64,000 nt of DNA from Sulfitobacter sp. LCG007. GTDB taxonomy: Bacteria > Pseudomonadota > Alphaproteobacteria > Rhodobacterales > Rhodobacteraceae. The position numbers were made by a program, and so were the translations under genes. The notes beneath the pieces are model-generated. The model searched no databases. It worked only from the letters and a program-made list of their open reading frames with translations, and had not been told where the DNA came from. The stretch spans positions 3,348,001 to 3,412,000 of the forward strand of contig NZ_CP161805.1 of assembly GCF_040801785.1 (NCBI RefSeq), given 5' to 3'. Below, in pieces: positions 40,215 to 49,140 of the stretch (position 1 is the stretch's first letter; the number at the start of each line of letters is the position of its first letter).

Positions 40215-41101
40215 GCGGGCTCCGACGCGGCAAGGGCGCGGCGGGCGAGACGCATCGCACCCTCCAGCGCCGTGCCCTTCGGTGGCTGCAGGCGCCCGGC
40301 GTACTCCGGACGCAGGCGGGCGGCATAATGCGGTCCGATCCCGCCGGTCAGGCAAAGGACTTCATGGCCCGCAAGCCCGAGAACGTCGAGCGCGTGATTG
40401 AGGTAGTCGGCGCCGCGCTGCATGAGCGCGCAAGCATGGGTGTCGCCGGCCTCCGCCGCAGCCACGACAGAGGGCGCCAGCGCGGCATATCCGACCGCAC
40501 CGGCATCGCGGGCATAAGCAACGATGGCTTCCGGCGTGCCGCCAAGATCCGACATCGTCCGGCCCGTCAGATCGCTGTGCGCGGCCAATCCGTCGTGACA
40601 CAGCAGAACCTGCTCGAGCAGGGCCCGCCCGAGCCAGCCGCCGGACGCCTGATCGGACACCTGAAGCCCCCAGCCCCCCACTGCTCTGATGACATCGTCC
40701 CGCCGGGCGGCGATGAAGGTGCCCGTCCCCACCGCGACCAGGGCGCCGTCGCTGTCATCCAGCGCCCCGGCCAGCGAGGTCGGGCGGTCATCGCTCACCG
40801 TCACGCGCGCGATCGGCAGGCTTGCGGCGACGGCATCGGCCTGCGCCCGGGTCAGCACACCCGCAAGGCCGACATGGGCGACGGCATGTTCCAGCAGATC
40901 ACCGCCCAGCCCCGCCGAGGCCATCGCGTCGTGGATGGCGGCAACGACATTCCGGGCGGCGAGGTCGGGGTCGGTCGTGACGTTCGCAGGCCCTCCCTCG
41001 GCCTGACCCAGCGATGTGCCGCGCGCGTCTGCCACCGCGGCACGACAGCCCGAGCCGCCGCCGTCGACACCGATGAGGATATGACCGGGTGAAGCCAACA
41101 T
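40211..41101 (-). CDS. BadF/BadG-type amino-sugar kinase
   Basis: This 296-residue ASKHA-fold kinase has phosphate-1 motif IGVDGGGSGCRAAVAD, GLAGVL, phosphate-2 VAVGTGTF and adenosine-binding CLTGGIGPHYAARL. BadF-family sugar kinases include GlcNAc kinase and MurK, which phosphorylates both MurNAc and GlcNAc. With murQ on the other side of the promoter region, a MurK-like double specificity is attractive but inferred. First gene of the minus-strand half. The ATG at 41101 lies inside a candidate operator and has no Shine-Dalgarno. Confidence 0.88.
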   Translation of the reverse strand: MLASPGHILIGVDGGGSGCRAAVADARGTSLGQAEGGPANVTTDPDLAARNVVAAIHDAMASAGLGGDLLEHAVAHVGLAGVLTRAQADAVAASLPIARVTVSDDRPTSLAGALDDSDGALVAVGTGTFIAARRDDVIRAVGGWGLQVSDQASGGWLGRALLEQVLLCHDGLAAHSDLTGRTMSDLGGTPEAIVAYARDAGAVGYAALAPSVVAAAEAGDTHACALMQRGADYLNHALDVLGLAGHEVLCLTGGIGPHYAARLRPEYAGRLQPPKGTALEGAMRLARRALAASEPA

Positions 41102-41121
41102 ATAATACCCATACCATACCT
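41100..41121 (-). promoter_or_regulatory. Candidate operator, left copy
   Basis: On the minus strand this 22-mer (AGGTATGGTATGGGTATTAT plus AT) matches the copy at 41217-41238 at 16 positions. It covers a candidate -10 (TATGGT, 41118-41113), which lies 18 bases from a TTGGAC -35 at 41142-41137, and reaches the kinase start codon. It is a likely site for the GntR-UTRA regulator; this is inferred. Confidence 0.5.
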
Positions 41122-41208
41122 TTTGCCGATGAAAAAGTCCAAACCACTACCTGATAACGCGGGTCCGATGGAATTGTGGGCATAGATCCGGTCAAAAGGG
41201 AAAAGTGG

Positions 41209-41238
41209 TAGACAATAGGTATTGCTTAGGTATTATTT
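41209..41238 (+). promoter_or_regulatory. Candidate promoter and operator, right copy, upstream of murQ
   Basis: A TAGACA -35 (41209-41214), 16-base spacer and TATTAT -10 (41231-41236) precede the murQ ATG at 41262. The 22-base repeat AGGTATTGCTTAGGTATTAT plus TT (41217-41238) covers spacer and -10. It holds AGGTATT twice with 11-base periodicity, about one helix turn, as expected for a dimeric regulator. Confidence 0.55.
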
Positions 41239-41261
41239 CTGATGACCCATCAGGATTCGCA

Positions 41262-42155
41262 ATGACCAGCTTCCCGTCCCGCGATCGAGATGCCAGGCCG
41301 CTGGATGCCCTTCCGCGGTCCGATGCGCTGCGCGTGATGCTTGCCTCGCACCGGGCGGCCATCGACACGATCGCCGGAGCAATCGACGAAATCGACGCCG
41401 CGGCAGATGTGGTCGCGGAGGCGATAGCCCGGGGCGGCCGGCTCGTTTATGCCGCCGCGGGCAGTTCCGGGCTGATGGCGCTTTCGGATGCGAGCGAACT
41501 GCCCGGCACCTTCGGCATCGATCCGTCTCAGATCCGCCTCGTGATGGCCGGCGGCGTTCCGGTCGACGCCCGCATGCCCGGCGCGACCGAGGATCTGACC
41601 GAAGAGGCGCGCGACGCCGCCGGCGACGTCGCTGCCGGGGATGTCGCCATCGTCATCAGCGCCAGCGGCACCACCCCCTTCGCGCTGGCCTTTGCGGAAA
41701 CGGCCGCAGGCAACGGCGCGCGCGTCATCGCGATCTCCAACCGTTCGGGCAGCCCTCTGCTCGAGCTTGCCGACATCGCCATCGCGCTTCCGACAGCGCC
41801 CGAAGTGGTGGCGGGATCGACCCGGCTTGGCGCCGGCACCGCCCAGAAGGTCGCGCTGAACATGATCTCGACACAGGCGGGCATTCTTCTGGGGCATGTC
41901 CATGACGGCCTGATGGTCAACCTGATACCCGACAACGCAAAGCTGCGCGACCGCGCCTCCGGCATCGTCATGCAGGTCACCGGAGTGTCCCGCGAGGACG
42001 CGGACGCGGCGATCGCCATGGCGGGCCCGGACACGAAGCGCGCGATCCTGATCGCATCGGGCGCGACGCCGGACAGGGCGCGGGACCTTCTGGCCCGACA
42101 TCGCGGCCGCGTGGGTGACGCGCTTGCGGCATTGAACGACAAAACCAGAAACTGA
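41262..42155 (+). CDS. murQ: N-acetylmuramic acid 6-phosphate etherase
   Basis: This 297-residue SIS-domain lyase cleaves the lactyl ether of MurNAc-6-phosphate to GlcNAc-6-phosphate and lactate. It contains GRLVYAAAGSSGLMALSDASELPGTFG, the MAGG loop, VISASGTTPFA, GSTRLGAGTAQKVALNMIST and the DNAKLRDRAS element. I start it at 41262 (AGGA upstream), which removes 19 poorly supported residues. It opens the plus-strand half of the regulon; its product is the substrate of NagA encoded leftwards. Confidence 0.93.
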   Translation: MTSFPSRDRDARPLDALPRSDALRVMLASHRAAIDTIAGAIDEIDAAADVVAEAIARGGRLVYAAAGSSGLMALSDASELPGTFGIDPSQIRLVMAGGVPVDARMPGATEDLTEEARDAAGDVAAGDVAIVISASGTTPFALAFAETAAGNGARVIAISNRSGSPLLELADIAIALPTAPEVVAGSTRLGAGTAQKVALNMISTQAGILLGHVHDGLMVNLIPDNAKLRDRASGIVMQVTGVSREDADAAIAMAGPDTKRAILIASGATPDRARDLLARHRGRVGDALAALNDKTRN

Positions 42156-42179
42156 CTTTCATCACAGGGAGTACACGAA

Positions 42180-43433
42180 ATGAAAGCCACCACCCTGACG
42201 AGCGTCCTGCTCGCCACGACGCTCATGGGAGCGGCCGTCCATGCCCAGGAGGCGGAACTCGTCATCGAGAGCTGGCGCAACGATGACCTGTCCATCTGGC
42301 AGGACAAGATCATTCCCGCCTTCGAGGCCAATCATCCCGACATCAAGCTCAAATTCGTCCCCTCGGCCCCAGCCGAGTACAATGCGATCCTGAACTCGAA
42401 GCTCGACGCGGGCAGCGCCGGCGACATCATCACCTGCCGTCCCTTCGACGCTTCGCTGGCACTCTTCGAGGCGGGCAAGCTGGCCGATCTGACCGACCTC
42501 GAAGGCATGGCGAACTTCTCGGAAGTGGCGAAATCGGCGTGGCAGACGGACGACGGCAGCGCGACCTTCTGCGTGCCGATGGCCAGCGTCATCCACGGCT
42601 TCATCTACAACAAGGACGCCTTCGACGAAGTCGGTGTCGAGGTGCCCAAGACCGAGGCAGAATTATTCGCCGCGCTCGACAAGTTCAAGGAAGACGGCAA
42701 CTACATCCCGATGGCGATGGGCACGAACGACCAGTGGGAAGCGGCCACGATGGGCTACAACAACATCGGCCCGAACTACTGGAAAGGCGAGGAAGGCCGC
42801 AAGGCATTGCTTGCCGGGGAACAGAAACTGACCGACGAACCATGGGTCGCCCCCTTCCGCCAGCTCGCGAAATGGAGCGCGTATCTCGGGGACGGTTTCG
42901 AGGCCCAGACCTATCCGGACAGCCAGAACATCTTCACCCTCGGACGCGCCGCCATCTATCCGGCCGGAAGCTGGGAGATCGCGGGCTTCAACGCGCAGGC
43001 GGACTTCGAGATGGGCGCCTTCTATCCGCCGGTCCCGGCCGAGGGCGACACCTGCTACATCTCGGATCACACCGACATCGGCATCGGCATGAACGCGGCG
43101 ACCGAGCATCCCGAGGCGGCTAAGACCTTCCTGAACTGGGTGGCGTCGCCCGAGTTCGCCACGATCTTCGCCAACGAGCTGCCCGGCTTCTTCCCGCTTT
43201 CCAGCACGCCGGTCGAAGTCGAGGATCCCCTGGCGGCCGAGTTCATCTCGTGGCGCGAGGAATGCGAAAGCACGATCCGCTCCACCTACCAGATCCTGTC
43301 GCGCGGTACGCCCAACCTCGAAAACGAGACGTGGAACGCTTCGGCAGCGGTCGTGAAGGGCGAGGAGACGCCCGAGGATGCCGCCAAGCGCCTGCAGGAC
43401 GGTCTTGCCAGCTGGTACGAACCGCAGCAGTAA
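42180..43433 (+). CDS. Sugar ABC transporter substrate-binding protein
   Basis: This 417-residue periplasmic protein of the MalE/UgpB type (family 1) has a signal peptide cleaved near residue 22 (LLATTLMGAAVHAQE). It has ligand-lobe features such as IIPAFEANHPDIKLKFV, SAGDIITCRPFD and FTLGRAAIYPAGSWEIAGF. It starts after an AGGGAG. Located between murQ and sugar permease genes, it probably binds GlcNAc, MurNAc or a related amino sugar. Four cysteines in the mature part may pair. Confidence 0.92.
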   Translation: MKATTLTSVLLATTLMGAAVHAQEAELVIESWRNDDLSIWQDKIIPAFEANHPDIKLKFVPSAPAEYNAILNSKLDAGSAGDIITCRPFDASLALFEAGKLADLTDLEGMANFSEVAKSAWQTDDGSATFCVPMASVIHGFIYNKDAFDEVGVEVPKTEAELFAALDKFKEDGNYIPMAMGTNDQWEAATMGYNNIGPNYWKGEEGRKALLAGEQKLTDEPWVAPFRQLAKWSAYLGDGFEAQTYPDSQNIFTLGRAAIYPAGSWEIAGFNAQADFEMGAFYPPVPAEGDTCYISDHTDIGIGMNAATEHPEAAKTFLNWVASPEFATIFANELPGFFPLSSTPVEVEDPLAAEFISWREECESTIRSTYQILSRGTPNLENETWNASAAVVKGEETPEDAAKRLQDGLASWYEPQQ

Positions 43434-43499
43434 GCGGATCCCGACACCGCTCCGGGCGCCTTCGCGCGCCTGGAGCCCTCCCGACCGAGGAGCAGCGCC

Positions 43500-44426
43500 A
43501 TGGCCTCCCCCGACATGAAACCGAAGATCCGCTGGCATGTGGCAGTCTTTCTGGCGCCTGCGGTGCTGGTCTACACGGCGGTGATGATCTACCCGCTGTT
43601 CAACACGCTGCGGCTCTCCTTCTTTTCGGAAATCGACCAGCAACGTGTCTTCGTCGGCCTCGAAAACTTCCGGACGCTCTTCGGCAACGCGATCTGGTCG
43701 GATCAGTTCTGGAACGCGCTTGGCAACAATGCCTGGTTCTTCATGATCCACATGCTGGTGCAGAACCCCGTCGGCGTCGCCCTTGCCGCGATCCTTTCTT
43801 CGCCGCGCCTGCGCTTCGCGGCCTTCTACCGCTCGGCCATCTTCATCCCGACGATCCTCAGCTTCGTCATCGTGGGCTTCGCGTGGAAGCTCATCCTCTC
43901 GCCGATCTGGGGCATCGCGCCCGGCCTTCTGGATGCCGTGGGCCTGAAATCGCTTTATGCGCCCTGGCTCGGCAAAGAGGAATATGCCCTCACCACGCTC
44001 AGCCTTGTCTCGGTCTGGCAGTTCGTCGGCATCCCGATGATGCTGATCTACGCCGCGCTGCTCTCGATCCCCGAAGAGATCCTAGAGGCGGGCGAATGCG
44101 ACGGCATCACCGGCATGGCGGCCTTCTGGAAGATCAAGCTGCCGCTCATCCTGCCCTCGATCGGGATCATCTCGATCCTGACCTTCGTCGCCAATTTCAA
44201 CGCCTTCGACCTGATCTATGCCGCGCAGGGAGCACTGGCCGGCCCCGATTTTTCGACCGACATTCTGGGCACTTTCCTCTATCGCACCTTCTTCGGCTTC
44301 CAGCTCCAGCTTGGGGACCCGCATATGGGGTCTGCCATCGCCTCGGCCATGTTCGGCATCATCCTGATCGGTGTCTGCATCTACCTCTTCGGCATCCAGC
44401 GCCGCCTGCGCAGCTATCAATTCTGA
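43500..44426 (+). CDS. Sugar ABC transporter permease, MalF type
   Basis: This 308-residue inner-membrane permease has six predicted hydrophobic segments, an N-terminal VAVFLAPAVLVYTAVMIYPLF helix and the EAA loop ILEAGECDGITGMAAFWKIKLPLILPSI. GAGGAG lies upstream. It pairs with the MalG-type permease that follows. Confidence 0.93.
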   Translation: MASPDMKPKIRWHVAVFLAPAVLVYTAVMIYPLFNTLRLSFFSEIDQQRVFVGLENFRTLFGNAIWSDQFWNALGNNAWFFMIHMLVQNPVGVALAAILSSPRLRFAAFYRSAIFIPTILSFVIVGFAWKLILSPIWGIAPGLLDAVGLKSLYAPWLGKEEYALTTLSLVSVWQFVGIPMMLIYAALLSIPEEILEAGECDGITGMAAFWKIKLPLILPSIGIISILTFVANFNAFDLIYAAQGALAGPDFSTDILGTFLYRTFFGFQLQLGDPHMGSAIASAMFGIILIGVCIYLFGIQRRLRSYQF

Positions 44427-44436
44427 GGAGACGGGC

Positions 44437-45276
44437 ATGAACAGGGCACGAGCCAGTCTCGGCAACACGATAGCGGCCCATGCCGTCCTGATCGCCTATT
44501 GCGTGATCGCGCTGTTCCCGGTCTTCGTGATCGTGATCAATAGCTTCAAGACCCGCAAGGCGATCTTCCGCGAACCGCTCGCCCTTCCCGACGCCGAGAC
44601 CTTCAGCATGGTCGGCTATCAGACCGTGATGAAACAGGGGGACTTCTTCCTCTATTTCCAGAACTCGATGATCGTCACGGTGGTCTCGCTCTTCTTCATC
44701 CTGCTCTTCGGCGCCATGGCGGCCTTCGCGCTGGCCGAATACCGCTTTCGCGGCAACACGCTGATGGGCCTCTATCTCGCGCTCGGGATCATGATCCCGA
44801 TCCGCATCGGCACGGTCGCAATCCTCGAAATGATGGTCTCGACCGGGCTGGTGAACACGCTCTGGGCGTTGATCCTCGTCTATACCGCGCAGGGCCTGCC
44901 GCTTGCGGTCTTCATCCTGTCAGAATTCATGAAGGGCGTGTCGGACGATCTGAAGAACGCCGGACGCATCGACGGGCTGAGCGAATACGCGATCTTCTTC
45001 CGCCTCGTGCTGCCGCTGGTGCGCCCCGCCATGGCAACGGTCGCCGTGTTCAACATGATCCCGATCTGGAACGACCTCTGGTTCCCGCTGATCCTCGCGC
45101 CCTCGGAAGAGGTCAAGACGCTCACTCTCGGCAGCCAGGTCTTCATCGGGCAGTTCGTTACCGACTGGAACGCCGTGCTATCGGCTCTGTCGATGGCGAT
45201 TTTGCCGGTCATGATCCTTTACGTCATCTTCTCGCGGCAGCTCATCCGCGGCATCACCTCGGGAGCAGTCAAATGA
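44437..45276 (+). CDS. Sugar ABC transporter permease, MalG type
   Basis: This 279-residue permease has the first helix HAVLIAYCVIALFPVFVIVINSF and the EAA loop LKNAGRIDGLSEYAIFFRLVLPLVRPAM, and ends in a short cytoplasmic tail (RQLIRGITSG). The start at 44437 follows GAGGAG by 6 bases; the earlier in-frame ATG lies inside the MalF-type gene. Its stop overlaps the oxidoreductase start (ATGA). Confidence 0.93.
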   Translation: MNRARASLGNTIAAHAVLIAYCVIALFPVFVIVINSFKTRKAIFREPLALPDAETFSMVGYQTVMKQGDFFLYFQNSMIVTVVSLFFILLFGAMAAFALAEYRFRGNTLMGLYLALGIMIPIRIGTVAILEMMVSTGLVNTLWALILVYTAQGLPLAVFILSEFMKGVSDDLKNAGRIDGLSEYAIFFRLVLPLVRPAMATVAVFNMIPIWNDLWFPLILAPSEEVKTLTLGSQVFIGQFVTDWNAVLSALSMAILPVMILYVIFSRQLIRGITSGAVK

Positions 45277-46301
45277 AGGTACTTGTCGCCGGGCTCGGGA
45301 ACATGGGCCGCAGCCATGCGCTGGCATTGCACCACCATCCCGAGGCCGAGATCGTCGGGCTGGTCAACCGCTCGCCCGTGGAGCTGCCCGAGGCGCTGCG
45401 TGGCTACCCCCTGCACACCGACTACACGGCCGCGCTGGCCGAGCTGAAGCCCGATCTGGTGGTTGTCGCGACCTATACCGACAGCCACGCCGACTATGCC
45501 GTGGCGGCGATGGAGGCGGGTTCGCATGTCTTCGTGGAGAAGCCTCTCGCCGGGACGGTGGCAGAGGCCGAACGCGTCGTGGCCACCGCAAGGCGGTTGG
45601 GCCGCAAGCTGGGCATCGGCTACATCCTGCGCCATCACCCGAGCTGGCAGCGCCTCATCGCGGAAGCGCGGGCACTGGGCGGTCCTTACGTCTTCCGGAT
45701 GAACCTGAACCAGCAATCGGAGGGACCGACCTGGGACACCCACAAGGCGCTGATGCAGACCACCTCGCCCATCGTCGACTGCGGCGTGCATTACGTCGAT
45801 GTCATGTGCCAGATCACCGATGCGAAGCCCCTGCGCGTCAACGGCATGGGCCTGCGGCTGTCGAACGAGATCCCGTCAAACATGTACAACTACGGCCAGT
45901 TCCAGGTCGTCTTCGATGACGGCTCGGTCGGTTGGTACGAGGCGGGCTGGGGTCCGATGATGTCCGAGACCGCGTATTTCGTGAAGGATGTCGTATCACC
46001 GAACGGCGCGGTTTCCATCGCGGATGCGAACACGGGCGACAGCGACGATGTGGACGGGCACACGCGCGTCGGATCGCTGGTCGTCCATCGCCCCGGCGCT
46101 GACCGGGTCATAGACCTGCCCGAAGAGCCGGGCCATCAGGAACTCTGCGACGCCGAACAGGCCTGGTTCGTCGATGCCATCCTGAAAGATGTGGATCTCA
46201 CCCGCCATATGCAGGATGCCGTGCAGTCCCTGAAAATCTGTCTGGCGGCCGACGTCAGCATCCGGACCGGAAAGACCGTGGAACTGGGAGGCGCCGAATG
46301 A
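45273..46301 (+). CDS. Gfo/Idh/MocA family oxidoreductase
   Basis: This 342-residue NAD(P)-dependent sugar dehydrogenase-like protein has the Rossmann VAGLGNMGRSHALALHHHP, the EKP motif VFVEKPLAGTVAEAERVV and the catalytic lysine/histidine region CGVHYVDVMCQIT. The family oxidises or epimerises sugars such as inositol or aminosugars. It is embedded between the permease and ATPase genes with four-base overlaps on both sides, so its substrate is probably the imported sugar. No step in standard GlcNAc/MurNAc catabolism needs it. Confidence 0.9.
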   Translation: MKVLVAGLGNMGRSHALALHHHPEAEIVGLVNRSPVELPEALRGYPLHTDYTAALAELKPDLVVVATYTDSHADYAVAAMEAGSHVFVEKPLAGTVAEAERVVATARRLGRKLGIGYILRHHPSWQRLIAEARALGGPYVFRMNLNQQSEGPTWDTHKALMQTTSPIVDCGVHYVDVMCQITDAKPLRVNGMGLRLSNEIPSNMYNYGQFQVVFDDGSVGWYEAGWGPMMSETAYFVKDVVSPNGAVSIADANTGDSDDVDGHTRVGSLVVHRPGADRVIDLPEEPGHQELCDAEQAWFVDAILKDVDLTRHMQDAVQSLKICLAADVSIRTGKTVELGGAE

Positions 46302-47305
46302 CCGCGCTCACGCTCGAGAACGTCAACAAGTCCTTTGGCACGGTGAATGTTCTCAAGGACATCAACCTGACCGTCGAGGAGGGCGAATTCGTCGTCTTCG
46401 TCGGTCCTTCCGGCTGCGGCAAGTCCACGCTTCTTCGCGTGATCGCGGGGCTCGAGGACGCGACAAGCGGCACGGTGCGCATCGGCGGCGACGTCGTGAA
46501 CGCCGTGCCCCCCGCCAAGCGCGGCATCGCCATGGTCTTCCAGTCCTACGCGCTTTACCCGCATCTGAACGTCAAGGACAACATGGCCCTCGGCCTCAGG
46601 CAGGAGGGTCGCGCGAAGGCTTTCGTCGAGGAACAGGTCGCCAAGGCCAGCCGGATGCTGTCGCTTGACGACTACCTGACGCGCCGTCCCGCCGAGCTTT
46701 CCGGCGGCCAGCGCCAGCGGGTCGCCATCGGGCGGGCCATCGTGCGCGATCCGAAGCTCTTTCTCTTCGACGAGCCGCTCTCGAACCTCGATGCGGCGCT
46801 GCGCATGAACACTCGGGTCGAGATCGCCGCCCTGCACCGATCCCTTTCGGCCTCGATGATTTACGTCACCCATGACCAGATCGAGGCGATGACGCTGGCC
46901 GACCGTATCGTGGTGCTGCGGGACGGACGGATCGAGCAGGTGGGCACGCCGATGGAGCTGTACAACGATCCAGCCAACCGTTTCGTGGCGAGCTTCCTGG
47001 GGTCGCCCGCGATGAACTTCCTGCAGCGCTCGGTGCCGGGCCTGCCCGACGGTCAGACCCTCGGAATACGCCCCGAGTATCTGCGCCTTGCCCCGCAGGG
47101 CCGGATATCGGGACAGGTCACACATGTTGAACGCCTTGGCGGCGACACCAACCTGCTGGTCAGGACCGACCGGGACGAAACGCTTACCGTCAGGCTCTTC
47201 GGCCAGGACCCGACACTCGTCGGCGACGCGATCGGTCTCGATTTCGATGACGCGCAGGCCTTCAGGTTCGACGCCGACGACCGCCGCCTGCGCGAGACCG
47301 GCTGA
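46298..47305 (+). CDS. Sugar ABC transporter ATPase, MalK/UgpC type
   Basis: This 335-residue ATPase has Walker A GPSGCGKST, signature LSGGQRQRVAIGRAI, Walker B FLFDEPLSNLDAALR and the C-terminal TOBE/MalK regulatory domain (about 240-335, LGIRPEYLRLAP). It energises the permease pair at 43500 and 44437. It is the last gene of the plus-strand operon and its stop is 7 bases from the convergent hypothetical gene. Confidence 0.95.
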   Translation: MTALTLENVNKSFGTVNVLKDINLTVEEGEFVVFVGPSGCGKSTLLRVIAGLEDATSGTVRIGGDVVNAVPPAKRGIAMVFQSYALYPHLNVKDNMALGLRQEGRAKAFVEEQVAKASRMLSLDDYLTRRPAELSGGQRQRVAIGRAIVRDPKLFLFDEPLSNLDAALRMNTRVEIAALHRSLSASMIYVTHDQIEAMTLADRIVVLRDGRIEQVGTPMELYNDPANRFVASFLGSPAMNFLQRSVPGLPDGQTLGIRPEYLRLAPQGRISGQVTHVERLGGDTNLLVRTDRDETLTVRLFGQDPTLVGDAIGLDFDDAQAFRFDADDRRLRETG

Positions 47306-47312
47306 GCCAAGG

Positions 47313-47615
47313 TCAGTTCAGCGGCTCATCCGCGAGCAGCGCGACCGCCATCGCCTCGCGGCGCGCGAGCCGGCTCTTGGCCGCGGCCAGTTTCAACCGC
47401 GCCGTTTCGAAGCGTTGTTGCGCCCGGTTGCGTTCGTCGTAAAGGCGGCGGACCGGCGAGCCCGGTTCACCGATTGAAGCGAGGTGGGCCAGGCTGAGGT
47501 CCGGGAACCAGGACTTCAGATCTGCCTGCGCGGCGCTCCATGCCCGGTCCGCATCCAGATAGCGCCGGTAGCTCGTGACCAGCACGCGCCTGCGCGTTTG
47601 AAGATCGGTGTGCAT
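47313..47615 (-). CDS. Hypothetical coiled-coil protein next to cbpM
   Basis: This 100-residue protein is rich in Arg and Ala and mostly helical. It has a Trp/Leu core (DADRAWSAAQADLKSWFPDL) and a heptad-like stretch (NRAQQRFETARLKLAAAKSRLARREAMAVALL). It lies 54 bases after cbpM on the same strand and may belong to the chaperone operon. No family recognised. Confidence 0.6.
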   Translation of the reverse strand: MHTDLQTRRRVLVTSYRRYLDADRAWSAAQADLKSWFPDLSLAHLASIGEPGSPVRRLYDERNRAQQRFETARLKLAAAKSRLARREAMAVALLADEPLN

Positions 47616-47669
47616 TCTGCCTCCACCTGAAGTTGATGACAGACAATATCACGTTTCGCGCCGGTTGTC

Positions 47670-48020
47670 TCAGCCGCCCTCGCCCGACCCTCTTTCACGC
47701 AGATCCCGGAAGGCGGCCACGACAGAGCGCCGCATCTCGACCGGCTGCCGGTCGAGCGCCTCGGTCAGCGAGCGCAGCTCGCGCCGGGTCTGATGCAGCC
47801 GGTCGATCAGGTCCAGCACGACGGGCATCGCCTCCGAGGGCAGCGACATGTCCTTCTTCAGATCGCACAGTAGCCGCAGCCGGGCGACATCGATCTCGTC
47901 ATAGACCGGCCCCGCCTCGCCATGGGCAGGCCGCACCCACCCTTCGCGCACCCAGACACGCAGCTCCCGCAGGCTCAGGCGGCGGACACGCGCCACGACC
48001 GTCCTCTCGTCAAGACTCAT
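47670..48020 (-). CDS. cbpM: Chaperone modulator CbpM
   Basis: This 116-residue MerR-like protein inhibits the DnaJ-type chaperone CbpA. It has an N-terminal wing LRELRVWVREGWVRPAH with YDEIDVARLRLLCDLKKDM, followed by a helical dimerisation region. The start overlaps the cbpA stop by four bases, the usual arrangement. Confidence 0.9.
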   Translation of the reverse strand: MSLDERTVVARVRRLSLRELRVWVREGWVRPAHGEAGPVYDEIDVARLRLLCDLKKDMSLPSEAMPVVLDLIDRLHQTRRELRSLTEALDRQPVEMRRSVVAAFRDLRERGSGEGG

Positions 48021-48955
48021 GTCTTCCTCCGCAACTCTGCCCGCGCGTCGAACGAGGACGCCTCGCGCCAGCGTCTGGCGATATCCTCCTGCGCACTGTC
48101 AATGCCGTCCGGCAGCACGATCTTCAGCCGCACGTATTGATCGCCGGGCGTCTTCCCTCCGGCCCTTGCGATCCCTTTCCCCTTGAGTCGCAAACGGCGC
48201 CCCGACGAGGCGCCCTTGGGAATGCTGAGCGAGACGGGCCCCGAGATCGTCGGCACCTCGACCTTGGCGCCCAGAACCGCTTCGTCAAAGGTGATCGGGA
48301 GTTCGATCTCGATATCGTCACCGTCACGCGTGTAGACGGGATGGGGCCGGACCGTGATCGTCACCAGCGCATCGCCCGCCTCGCCCTGTCCAGCGCCCGG
48401 AGCGCCCTTGCCGCGCAGACGCAGGGTTTGCCCGTCGCGGAACCCGACGGGTATCGTCAGTTCGATGCTCTTGCCGTCCGGCATTGTCACCGTTCGTCGG
48501 CCACCCCGCGCAGCTTCCAGAAAGTCCACCTCGAGATTGTAGCGCATGTCTGCTCCCCGTGCGTGGAACTCCTGACGGTAGCCGCCGGCCCGCCCCCCGC
48601 GTCGCCCGAACAGATCCGAAAAGAGATCGGACGCATCAAAACCTCCCATGTCCATCTCGGGGCCCGGATCATAGCGGCGCCCTGCGTCGCGATTGGCATA
48701 TTGATGGTAGTATTGCCGTTCGGCCCGCTCCTGACCGCTGGCGTCGATCTCTCCTGCGTCGAAGCGCCTGCGCGTCTCGGTGTCGCTCAGGATTTCGTAT
48801 GCCGCCGATGCGGCCTGAAACTCGGCCTGCTTGCCCGGATCATCGGGGTTGAGGTCCGGGTGCAGCTTCTTGGCCAACTTGCGGTAGGCCTTCTTGATCT
48901 CGTCCTGGCTCGCGCTCTTCGCCACGCCCAGCACCTTGTATGGATCGTCATTCAT
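48017..48955 (-). CDS. cbpA: DnaJ-type co-chaperone CbpA
   Basis: This 312-residue protein has an N-terminal J domain with the HPD motif (LAKKLHPDLNPDD) that stimulates DnaK. A glycine-rich linker (SDLFGRRGGRAGGYR) and two C-terminal beta-barrel peptide-binding domains (IPVGFRDGQTLRLRGKG, SLSIPKGASSGRRLRLKGKG) follow. The DnaJ zinc finger is absent, as in CbpA. The true start is the ATG at 48955, giving MNDDPYKVLGVAK; the open frame extends 17 residues upstream without support. Confidence 0.93.
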   Translation of the reverse strand: MNDDPYKVLGVAKSASQDEIKKAYRKLAKKLHPDLNPDDPGKQAEFQAASAAYEILSDTETRRRFDAGEIDASGQERAERQYYHQYANRDAGRRYDPGPEMDMGGFDASDLFSDLFGRRGGRAGGYRQEFHARGADMRYNLEVDFLEAARGGRRTVTMPDGKSIELTIPVGFRDGQTLRLRGKGAPGAGQGEAGDALVTITVRPHPVYTRDGDDIEIELPITFDEAVLGAKVEVPTISGPVSLSIPKGASSGRRLRLKGKGIARAGGKTPGDQYVRLKIVLPDGIDSAQEDIARRWREASSFDARAELRRKT

Positions 48956-49140
48956 GCTTGGGATCTCCGACTGCCCCACCCTTCTCCAGATTTCTCCCGT
49001 CGGCAAGTCACGCCCTTCGGGTCAGTCGCCCCAAAGCGGTCCCCAGGCACCGCCCACGCCAACCCGAGGAATGTTCAGGGAACTCGCATCGACCATATCG
49101 CCGTTGTGCAAGGTCAGCACGACCACCTAGGCTGTGGCGC

